Below are positions 1 to 6,935 of a stretch of 64,000 nt of DNA, in pieces; within the stretch, counting starts at the first letter, position 1; the number at the start of each line of letters is the position of its first letter. The DNA lies in contig NZ_JAFMSS010000007.1 in assembly GCF_017916295.1 (NCBI RefSeq), positions 124,001-188,000 of the forward strand, read 5' to 3'. The notes under the pieces are model-generated. The model searched no databases and was not told where the DNA came from. It saw only the letters and a program-made list of their open reading frames with translations. This DNA is from Rubellimicrobium arenae. GTDB lineage: Bacteria > Pseudomonadota > Alphaproteobacteria > Rhodobacterales > Rhodobacteraceae. A program made the translations under genes and the position numbers.

Positions 1-905
1 TCCTGGTCTATGCCGCGAACGCCTGGCTCAGCCCGGAATTCCTGACGCTGCAGAACCAGGTCAACCTGTTCCAGCTCTCCATCGAGAAGATCATCATCGC
101 CCTCGTGATGGCCTTCGTCATCATCAACGCCGAGATCGACCTGAGCGTCGGCTCCATGATGGGCCTGTCCGCCTGCGCCTTTGCGGCGATGGTGGGCGAG
201 GCCGGGCTGCCCGCGGCGCTGGCCTGCCTCCTGTGCCTGGGGATCGGGCTGGCCGGGGGGGTGCTCAACGGCTGGTTCGTGGCGCGGATGGGCCTGCCGT
301 CGCTGGTGGTGACGCTGTCCACGCTGATCGGCTTCCGCGGCGTGGCCCGCATCCTTCTGGAGGACCGCAGCATCGGCCGGTTTCCCGACTGGTTCAACGC
401 GCTGGGGCAGCGCGGCCTGATCGGGCCGGTTCCCCTGGGCCTCCTGTCCTTCGTCCTGCTGTTCGTGCTGCTCTATGTCGTGCTGGAGCGCGGGGGCTTC
501 GGGCGCAAGACCTACGTCATCGGCGTGAGCCGCGAGGTGGCCGAGTTCGCGGGGCTGAACACCGCGCGGCACAAGATCCTGATCTTCATGGCCTCGGGGC
601 TGGTCGCGGCCTATGCGGGCCTGCTGTTCGCCGCGCGGGTGGGGGCGGTGCGGGGCGACGTGGGGCAGGGGTTCGAGCTCGACATCATCACCATGGTGCT
701 CCTGGGCGGGGTCAGCATCTTCGGCGGATCGGGCACGCTGACCGGCGTGGGGCTTGCCATCCTGATCGTGCTGTCCCTACGCAATGGCATGTCACTGATG
801 AACGTCACCGGCCATATCCAGACCGGGGTGGTGGGCCTCCTGCTGATCGCCTCGGTCCTTGTCCCGCGCCTGGGCGCGCGCCTGGCGGGGCGGGTGCCGG
901 CATGA
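1..905 (+). CDS. Sugar ABC transporter permease (RbsC/XylH family), 5'-truncated
   Basis: Inner-membrane permease of a ribose/rhamnose-type (CUT2) sugar ABC importer. The reading frame is already open at base 3, so the N-terminus lies outside the window; about 300 residues remain. Successive hydrophobic segments are visible, with the family-typical EIDLSVGS stretch followed by the GGVSIFGGSGTLTGV loop near the C-terminus. The stop codon overlaps the start of the downstream regulator (ATGA), so this is the last transporter gene visible of an operon running into catabolic genes. The neighbouring mutarotase suggests L-rhamnose or L-fucose as substrate, which is inference. Confidence 0.9.
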   Translation, partial: LVYAANAWLSPEFLTLQNQVNLFQLSIEKIIIALVMAFVIINAEIDLSVGSMMGLSACAFAAMVGEAGLPAALACLLCLGIGLAGGVLNGWFVARMGLPSLVVTLSTLIGFRGVARILLEDRSIGRFPDWFNALGQRGLIGPVPLGLLSFVLLFVLLYVVLERGGFGRKTYVIGVSREVAEFAGLNTARHKILIFMASGLVAAYAGLLFAARVGAVRGDVGQGFELDIITMVLLGGVSIFGGSGTLTGVGLAILIVLSLRNGMSLMNVTGHIQTGVVGLLLIASVLVPRLGARLAGRVPA

Positions 906-1615
906 GCCTCCCGTCGCTCGACACCCCCATCCAGCGCGAATCCGTGGCCGAGCAGGTCGCGCGGCGGATCCTCGACCTCGTGGTGGCCCGGCAGCTTCGC
1001 CCCGGCGACCAGCTTCCGCCCGAGCGCGACCTCGCCGAGTCGCTGGGGGTATCGCGTCCGTCGGTGCGCGAGGCGATCCGCGGCCTGTCGATCCTGGGGG
1101 TCGTGCGGTCGCGGCAGGGCGGCGGCTCCACCATCTCGGCGCTCGACGCGCAGGCGCTCCTGTCGCCCATCCAGTTCTTCCTGGCCCTGGAGGAAGGGAA
1201 CATCCGGGCGCTTTATGACGCGCGGAGCCTGATCGAGAGCGACGTGGCGCGGCGCGCGGCGGTGACCATGGACGACGCGGCTCTGGACGCGCTGGAGGCG
1301 ATCCTCCGTCGCCAGGAAGGGACGCTGACCGACGCGACCGCCTTCCGCGCCTCGGACTTCGCCTTCCACGAGGCGATCTGGCAGGGCTCGGGCAACCCGT
1401 TCCTCCGCCGCATCGGCGAGAGCCTGAACGTCCTGGGCCTGGAGTTCCGAAAGCGGGCCTCGGAGACGGCCGGGGTCCTCCAGCAAAGCTACCGCGACCA
1501 TCGCCGCCTTCTGGACGCGCTGAGGGCGCGCGACCCCGAGGCCGCGGCGCGGGCGGCGGAGGCGCATATGCAGAACGTCTATCAGTCCACCATCGGGCAG
1601 GAGAGGCAGCAATGA
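902..1615 (+). CDS. FadR-subfamily GntR transcriptional regulator
   Basis: DNA-binding regulator of 237 residues. An N-terminal winged helix-turn-helix (about residues 20-80; PPERDLAESLGVSRPSVREA is the recognition region) is followed by an all-helical FCD ligand-binding domain (about 95-230). FCD domains usually bind small organic acids or sugar-acid metabolites. The ATG overlaps the permease stop (ATGA), and its own stop overlaps the next gene in the same way, so it is co-transcribed with the sugar genes it probably controls. The effector is not evident from sequence. Confidence 0.9.
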   Translation: MSLPSLDTPIQRESVAEQVARRILDLVVARQLRPGDQLPPERDLAESLGVSRPSVREAIRGLSILGVVRSRQGGGSTISALDAQALLSPIQFFLALEEGNIRALYDARSLIESDVARRAAVTMDDAALDALEAILRRQEGTLTDATAFRASDFAFHEAIWQGSGNPFLRRIGESLNVLGLEFRKRASETAGVLQQSYRDHRRLLDALRARDPEAAARAAEAHMQNVYQSTIGQERQQ

Positions 1616-2658
1616 CCGCGCGGATCGGCGTCGTCGGGATCGGCTGGTGGGCCGTGACCACCCATATCCCCACGCTCCTGGAGGAAGGGGCGGAGGTCGC
1701 CGCGATCTGCGACCTCGACCAAGAGCGTTTGCGGGTCGCGGGCGACCGGTTCGGCATCCGGGGGCGCTATGCGGACCTGGACCGGATGCTCGCGGAGGAG
1801 CGGCTGACGGGGCTGGTCGTGGCCACGCCCCATGTCGCCCATGCCGGGCCGGCGGTGGCCGGGCTGGAGGCCGGCTGCCATGTGCTCGTGGAGAAGCCGA
1901 TGGCGACCGCCACGCAGGACGCCCGGGCCATCGCCGCCGCCGCCGAGCGGGCAGGGCGCGAGGTCATGGTGCCCACGGGGCTGAACTTCACCCGCTTTTC
2001 CGCCAAGGCGGCCGAGTGGGTGCGCGGCGGGCGCATCGGCCAGTTGCGGCACGTCGTCTGCCAGATGGGCTCGCCGCTGGACGACCTGTTCGCGGGCAAG
2101 CCCATGGCCGAGACCGCCGACCACATCTTCCGCCCGCCGCCCTCCACCTGGGCCGACCCCAAGCGGGCAGGGGGCTATGGCTGGGGGCAGCTGTCCCATG
2201 CGCTGGCCTGGGTCGGCTATGTCACGGACCTGGGGCTCGAGTCCCTGGCCTGCCTGGACGTGAAGTCGCCCACGGGCGTGGACTACTATGACGCCGCCAT
2301 GGGCCGGTTCGCGGGCGGGGCGACGCTGTCGCTGTCCGGCGCCTCCACGGTGCCCAAGCATGTGGGGATGCACACCGACGTGCGGATCTACGGGTCCGAG
2401 GGGATGGTGACCTTCTCGAACCTTCCCGCCCGGCTGGAGCTGCGCCGCCACGATGGCCACGACGAGGCGCTGCCGATGACGGACATCGAAGGCGTCTACG
2501 ACGGGGCGCTGCCGGTCCGGGCCTTTGCGCGGCTCTGCGCGGGCGAGGCCGTGGTGAACGCCTCGGACGCGCGGAACGGGCTGCGGGTCACGGCGGCGCT
2601 CGACGCGCTCTATCGGTCGGCGGCCTCGGGCCGGATCGAGGCGACGGGGCTGGCCTGA
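1612..2658 (+). CDS. Gfo/Idh/MocA family NAD(P)-dependent oxidoreductase
   Basis: Cytosolic sugar or inositol-type dehydrogenase of 348 residues. The N-terminal Rossmann fold begins with GVVGIGWWA, and the family EKP motif lies at residues 94-96. The C-terminal alpha/beta domain supplies the substrate site. The family oxidises cyclic sugars or polyols at a ring hydroxyl. Start and stop overlap both neighbours, so it is translationally coupled within the sugar operon. With the downstream isomerase and mutarotase it probably performs an early oxidation of the imported sugar; the exact substrate is unknown. Confidence 0.88.
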   Translation: MTARIGVVGIGWWAVTTHIPTLLEEGAEVAAICDLDQERLRVAGDRFGIRGRYADLDRMLAEERLTGLVVATPHVAHAGPAVAGLEAGCHVLVEKPMATATQDARAIAAAAERAGREVMVPTGLNFTRFSAKAAEWVRGGRIGQLRHVVCQMGSPLDDLFAGKPMAETADHIFRPPPSTWADPKRAGGYGWGQLSHALAWVGYVTDLGLESLACLDVKSPTGVDYYDAAMGRFAGGATLSLSGASTVPKHVGMHTDVRIYGSEGMVTFSNLPARLELRRHDGHDEALPMTDIEGVYDGALPVRAFARLCAGEAVVNASDARNGLRVTAALDALYRSAASGRIEATGLA

Positions 2659-3470
2659 TGCACCTGTCGGTCGCCTCCTGGTCCTTTCCGGCGCTGACCC
2701 TGCCGGAGGTGGCGGGCGTGGCGCGGGCGCTGGGGGTGCCGGCGCTCGATGTCGGGCTGTTCTACCGCTCCGCCCTCGACAGGGGAGAGATCCTGGCCGA
2801 CCCCCGCGCGGCGGCGGAGCGGCTGCGGGACCTGGGCGTCGGGATCGCCAACTACTACCACCTGTTCGGCGACGGGCTGGCCGACCGGAACCTGGCGCGG
2901 CCCGGGACCGTGGAGGCCAACGCGCGGGACCTGGAGCGGGTGCTGGAGTTTGCGGCGGCGGCGGGCATCCCGACGGTGTTCCTCCTGCCCGGCGTGGTCA
3001 ATCCGGGCCAGTCGCGCGAGGCGGCGGCGCGCGTCGCGGCCGAAAGCCTGCGGGCGCTGCTGGAGGTCCCCGGCGCGCGGGAGCGGGTCTGCATCGAGCC
3101 CCATGTCCATTCCTGGGCCGAAAGCCCGGCCCTGGTGCGGGGGCTGATCGACGCGACCGGGGTGCGGCTCGCGCTCGATTACGCGCATTTCGCTTGCCTG
3201 GGCTACCGGCAGGAGGAGGTGGACCCGCTGGCTCCCCATGCCGCGCACGTGCATCTGCGGCAGGCCCGGCCCGGGGTGCTGCAGGCCAAGTTCGCGCAAG
3301 GGACGCTGAATTTTCCGGCGATGTTCGGGACCCTGCGGGCGGCGGGCTATGCGGGCGCGCTCGCTCTCGAGGTGGTGCACCAGGACTACATGGGCACGCT
3401 TCAGGACGACGTGCTGACCGAGACGGTCGCGCTGCGCGACTGCTTCAACGACTGGAAGGGAGGGGCGTGA
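2658..3470 (+). CDS. Sugar phosphate isomerase/epimerase (AP endonuclease 2-like TIM barrel)
   Basis: Xylose-isomerase-like TIM-barrel protein of 270 residues. Metal-ligand candidates are conserved: Glu in CIEPHVHSW, Asp and His in LALDYAHFA, His in HVHLRQARPG, and Glu in LALEVVHQDY. Members isomerise or epimerise keto-sugars or dehydrate inositol derivatives. The start shares a base with the stop of the oxidoreductase (TGATG), and the mutarotase follows with the same overlap. Its position between a Gfo/Idh dehydrogenase and RhaM fits catabolism of a deoxy sugar, but the specific reaction cannot be read from sequence. Confidence 0.85.
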   Translation: MHLSVASWSFPALTLPEVAGVARALGVPALDVGLFYRSALDRGEILADPRAAAERLRDLGVGIANYYHLFGDGLADRNLARPGTVEANARDLERVLEFAAAAGIPTVFLLPGVVNPGQSREAAARVAAESLRALLEVPGARERVCIEPHVHSWAESPALVRGLIDATGVRLALDYAHFACLGYRQEEVDPLAPHAAHVHLRQARPGVLQAKFAQGTLNFPAMFGTLRAAGYAGALALEVVHQDYMGTLQDDVLTETVALRDCFNDWKGGA

Positions 3471-3784
3471 TGGCCAGCTATGCCTGGGTGCTCGAGGTCC
3501 GGCCGGGCTACGAGGAGGAGTACAAGAAGCGTCATGACGAGATCTGGCCCGAGATGACCGAGGCGCTGCGGACGGCGGGGTTCCGGAACTACAACATCTT
3601 CCGCCATGGGCTGACGCTGTTCGGCTATTTCGAATGCGACGACCTGCCCGCGCTGCAGAAGGCGATCGCGGCGGACCCGGTCAACGCCCGCTGGGGCGAA
3701 TGGATGGCGCCGATCATGAAGGTCGAGACCGACCCGGCCACCTCCTTTCCCTATCTGCTGCCGCAGCAGTTCCACATGGATTGA
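3470..3784 (+). CDS. rhaM: L-rhamnose mutarotase
   Basis: Converts the anomers of L-rhamnose so that the alpha/beta pool fits the catabolic enzymes. At 104 residues it matches the family length exactly. The catalytic histidine of YiiL/RhaM (His22) is present in KKRHDEIWPEM, and the RWGEWMAPIMK segment corresponds to the conserved Trp-rich end of the dimeric alpha/beta barrel. The TGATG overlap with the isomerase supports this start. It is the last gene of the operon and the best clue to the substrate, although mutarotases of this family are also found with L-fucose genes. Confidence 0.93.
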   Translation: MASYAWVLEVRPGYEEEYKKRHDEIWPEMTEALRTAGFRNYNIFRHGLTLFGYFECDDLPALQKAIAADPVNARWGEWMAPIMKVETDPATSFPYLLPQQFHMD

Positions 3785-4306
3785 AGCCTCCGGACACGAA
3801 CGAGATCCCGCGAGGCCTCCGGGTTGCGCGGCCCGTTCGTGGCGGGGCCATGCCTGTCCGGACCGTCCCAACGGACGGGCTTGAGTCTATGGAGGGGCAG
3901 GGCCCCGGTATGTGGGCGGCTCAACGTGGCGCGCCGAAGGGCGTGGCCCGGGGGGCCGCGCGGTGCCTGCTCATGGTCCTCCTGGCCGGGGGTTCCGTGC
4001 CGGTTGCTGGATGTCTGGGCAGGATGGCCCAAGGTGGTTAACATTCCGTTTCGGCACCGTGCGCCGCCACCGGCGGCACGCAACGGCCAAGTGCATGACT
4101 TTGCGCGGATCATCCGGCGCGGGGGAACCGGCGACCGGATGTCCCCAGCGAAGCGAAAAACGATCCCGGCGGCGGGGAGCCGCCATTCCGAAGGTCGGGG
4201 CGGTCAGGTCGGCGGAATGTTGCCTTGCATGGACGGGGATCTTGGCTCAGAGTCGCGCAAATACGACAGCCGGGCGCAACCGGAGATTGTGGGGACAGGA
4301 GCATCC
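3785..4306. other. Intergenic region, 522 bp
   Basis: No convincing gene. It contains a small inverted repeat at 3863-3878 (CCGTCC-CAAC-GGACGG, no T-run) just downstream of rhaM and another at 4065-4079 (GCCGCC-ACC-GGCGGC). The promoter for the muramidase gene should lie here, and AGGAG at 4297-4301 is its ribosome-binding site. Confidence 0.5.
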
Positions 4307-5119
4307 ATGACGCCGATCATGTCGGGACTGATGAAGGCCGTGGGACTCGTGGCGCTGCTGGGGCTTGCGGCCTGCGGCGGAGGCTCGGTGGGCGTCCACA
4401 AGCAGGCCGGAAGCTCGGCCGCCCTGGCGCGGGCCCCGTCCTTCGGCGACGCGCATCCGGTCGCCTGGACCGGACAAGGCCCGGGGGCCTATCCCGTCCA
4501 CGGCATCGACCTGTCGCGCTGGCAGGGCGCGGTGGACTGGCGGACCGCCCGCGCCAACGGCGTGAGCTTTGCCTTCATCAAGGCGACCGAGGGCGGCGAC
4601 CGGGTGGACCCGGGCTTTGCCGGCCACTGGACCGGGGCCGCGGCTGCGGGCGTGCCGCGCGGGGCCTACCATTTCTACTACTGGTGCAGCCCGGCCTCGA
4701 CCCAGGCCGCCTGGTTCATCGCCAACGTCCCGCGCGAACGCGGCGCGCTGCCGCCGGTGCTCGATCTCGAATGGAACTCGGCCTCGCCGACCTGCCGCAC
4801 GCGCCCCGCGCCCGAGGTGGTCCGGGCCGAGGTGCAGACCTGGCTGAACATGGTCGGGCGGCATTTCGACCAGACGCCGATCATCTACACCACGCCCGAC
4901 TTCTGGGAGCATAACGAGCTTTGGAAGCTGCGCGGCATGGAGAAGTGGCTCCGCGCGGTGACCCGGCATCCGTCCGAAGCCTATCCGGGCACGGACTGGT
5001 CGTTCTGGCAGTATTCGGGGACGGGACTCGTGCCCGGCGTGCAGGGTCCGGTGGACGTGAACGCCTTTGCCGGATCGCGCGAAGCCTGGGCGCGCTGGGT
5101 GGCGGACCGGGCACTCTGA
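4307..5119 (+). CDS. Glycoside hydrolase family 25 muramidase, lipoprotein
   Basis: Cleaves the MurNAc-GlcNAc bond of peptidoglycan. The chosen ATG has AGGAG five bases upstream and gives 270 residues beginning with a lipoprotein signal (MSGLMKAVGLVALLGLAACGG; lipobox LAAC), so the protein should be anchored in an envelope membrane. The GH25 barrel starts at HGIDLSRWQGAVDW. The catalytic acidic pair region is PVLDLEWNS, and the end of the barrel has the expected WQYSGTG and VDVNAF segments. Longer upstream starts lack a signal peptide. It is monocistronic by spacing. A role in wall remodelling is likely. Confidence 0.9.
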   Translation: MTPIMSGLMKAVGLVALLGLAACGGGSVGVHKQAGSSAALARAPSFGDAHPVAWTGQGPGAYPVHGIDLSRWQGAVDWRTARANGVSFAFIKATEGGDRVDPGFAGHWTGAAAAGVPRGAYHFYYWCSPASTQAAWFIANVPRERGALPPVLDLEWNSASPTCRTRPAPEVVRAEVQTWLNMVGRHFDQTPIIYTTPDFWEHNELWKLRGMEKWLRAVTRHPSEAYPGTDWSFWQYSGTGLVPGVQGPVDVNAFAGSREAWARWVADRAL

Positions 5120-5207
5120 CGGGGGCGCTCTGACCGGGGGCGTCTTGCCCCGGGGGAACCCGGGCCGGGGCGCCGCAACTTTCGGATGGCCCGCGCGTTC
5201 GGGGGGC

Positions 5208-5819
5208 ATGACACTCCCTGACCTCATCGAAACCGTCGAGAACGCCGATCGCGCCGTGGCCGAGGATGCGGCCCGGGTCCGGCAGCATCCTGTCACCCAT
5301 GCCCTCGGGCAGTTGAGCGAGGTGGCCGACCAGCCCCCGATGTTTGCGCTGGGCGCCCTGACCCTGGCGGCGGGCCTTGTCGCCGGCGAGCGGCGGGTGG
5401 CCGAGGCCGGAGGGCGGCTCCTGGCCTCGGTGGCGCTGGCCACCGCGCTCAAGTCCACGGTGAAGAACATCGTGACGCGCACGCGGCCCTACGTCCTGGC
5501 CGAGGAAGGGCGCTATGAAAGCGGCCTCCAGGGGCCGGTGGGGAAGCACTACAACTCCTTCCCCTCGGGGCACACGGCGGATGCGGTCGCGGCGGCGCGC
5601 GCGGTCGCCCGGGTCTATCCCGAGGCGGCGATCCCGGCCTATGGCGCGGCCGCGGCGGTCGCGGCGATCCAGATCCCTCGCTGCACCCATTACCCGTCGG
5701 ATGTCGGGGCCGGGGCCCTGGTGGGCGTCGCCGCCGAGGCGATCACCGACCTTGCCTGGCCGCAGGTCGCGCCCGTGCTGGACGCGGCGCTGGACGCGCT
5801 GCGACGGCAGAGGGCCTAG
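5208..5819 (+). CDS. PAP2 superfamily phosphatase
   Basis: Probable membrane-associated lipid or isoprenoid-diphosphate phosphatase of 203 residues. Motif 1 is KNIVTRTRP (86-94), motif 2 is PSGHT (119-123) and motif 3 ends in HYPSD (161-165), giving the catalytic His122/His161/Asp165 set. In the canonical motif SRxxxxxHxxxD the arginine sits six residues before the last histidine; that position is Gln155 here, with an arginine at 158 instead. Several hydrophobic helices are present. The 3' end overlaps fdsD by four bases, tail to tail. Confidence 0.82.
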   Translation: MTLPDLIETVENADRAVAEDAARVRQHPVTHALGQLSEVADQPPMFALGALTLAAGLVAGERRVAEAGGRLLASVALATALKSTVKNIVTRTRPYVLAEEGRYESGLQGPVGKHYNSFPSGHTADAVAAARAVARVYPEAAIPAYGAAAAVAAIQIPRCTHYPSDVGAGALVGVAAEAITDLAWPQVAPVLDAALDALRRQRA

Positions 5820-6037
5820 ACCGGCTCCCGCAGGCGCCCGACCGCCTGGAGCACCAGCGGCGACAGGCCCGCGCCGCCCGCATCGACATGGGCGTAAAGG
5901 GCCTGGAGCATCCGCGGCTCCCAGAAGGACTTGAGGTGGGCCGCGACCTCGGCCGCCTGCGTGTCGCCGGGCTGGGTGTCGAAGAAGGTGGCGATCTGGT
6001 TCGCCATGCGAACGAGCTTCTGGACGTCAGCGGGCAA
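5816..6037 (-). CDS. fdsD: Formate dehydrogenase subunit delta
   Basis: Small accessory subunit of the cytoplasmic NAD-dependent molybdenum formate dehydrogenase; 73 residues, matching the FdsD/DUF-type delta family (KLVRMANQIATFF at the N-terminus, LKSFWEPRM in the middle). The start codon is TTG with a GGGAGGGG ribosome-binding site about six bases upstream, overlapping the end of fdhD by 11 bases. It is the last gene of the fds operon. FdsD is thought to help assembly or stabilisation rather than catalysis. Confidence 0.88.
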   Translation of the reverse strand: MPADVQKLVRMANQIATFFDTQPGDTQAAEVAAHLKSFWEPRMLQALYAHVDAGGAGLSPLVLQAVGRLREPV

Positions 6038-6935
6038 AGCGGGGCCCCTCCCTGCGGCGGCGTGTCATGATGCGGCGGTGGTGCGTGAAGACCTGCACCT
6101 CGCCGCGCGAGGTGGACGCGATGGTGAGGTTCGCGGCCTCGGCGATCCGCACCGCGCGGGCGGTGGGGGCCGACACGGCGAGAAGGATGGGGCAGCCGGC
6201 CATGACCGTCTTCTGGATCATCTCGACCGACAGGCGCGAGGTCAGGGCGATGGCGCCCATCGAGGGGTCGATGCCCGCCCGCGCCATGGCCCCGATCAGC
6301 TTGTCGAGCGCGTTGTGCCGTCCCACATCCTCGCGCGCCATGAGGATGCCGTTCCCCGGCTGCCAGAAGCCGGCCGCATGGACGGCCCGCGTCTCGTCGT
6401 GGAGGGGCTGCCAGTCGCGCAGCTCGCCCAGGGCGAACTTGGTGTCGACGGTGGTGAGGCCGGCATAGGCCTCGGGCAGGACGGGCAGGGGACGGAGCGC
6501 CTGGCCCAGCGAATCGATGCCGCACAGGCCGCAGCCCACCGGGCCGACCGACGCGCGGCGGCGGGCGCGAAGAGCCTGCTCGGCCTCGGGCGGGAGCCAC
6601 ATCCGCGCCTCGATCCCCGGGCCCGAGGGCGTGTCGTGGGCCATCACCTCGACCTCGGGGAGGGCGTGGCGGGGCGCGATCCCTTCGGACAGGGTGAAGC
6701 CCAGGGCGAAGTCCACGATATCCGCGGGCGTCGCCATCATGACCGCCTGCGTGCCCCCGTTGTACACGAAGGCGACGGGCGTTTCCTCGGGCAGGGAACG
6801 CGCGACCTGGACCCCCTCGGGCGAGACCGCGCGGACGCGGGCCGTGGGGGCCGAGGCCGGGATCATGCCGGAGATCACGTCCCCGTCACTCCGCCGCAGG
6901 AAGGATTCGGCGGGAAAGGTCCGCCTGCCGGCCAT
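6027..6935 (-). CDS. fdhD: Formate dehydrogenase accessory sulfurtransferase FdhD (FdsC)
   Basis: Delivers sulfur to the molybdenum cofactor before insertion into FdsA. The conserved Cys-x-x-Cys active site is seen in GCGLCGIDSL, and the glycine-rich nucleotide-binding region lies towards the C-terminus (GILMAREDVGRHNALDKLIG). The long start at 6935 gives 302 residues and overlaps fdsA by 50 bases. An internal ATG at 6866 (279 residues, beginning MIPASAPTAR) is equally possible because family similarity begins only after it. Within the operon it lies between fdsA and fdsD, as in other fdsGBACD clusters. Confidence 0.92.
   Translation of the reverse strand: MAGRRTFPAESFLRRSDGDVISGMIPASAPTARVRAVSPEGVQVARSLPEETPVAFVYNGGTQAVMMATPADIVDFALGFTLSEGIAPRHALPEVEVMAHDTPSGPGIEARMWLPPEAEQALRARRRASVGPVGCGLCGIDSLGQALRPLPVLPEAYAGLTTVDTKFALGELRDWQPLHDETRAVHAAGFWQPGNGILMAREDVGRHNALDKLIGAMARAGIDPSMGAIALTSRLSVEMIQKTVMAGCPILLAVSAPTARAVRIAEAANLTIASTSRGEVQVFTHHRRIMTRRRREGPRFAR

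Noticed and set aside
3853..4041. Short plus-strand frame upstream of the muramidase with a lipobox-like end (VPVAGC)
   Set aside because: No ribosome-binding site, no family similarity, and the cysteine motif is only a few residues from the stop, so it is best explained as chance in GC-rich DNA.
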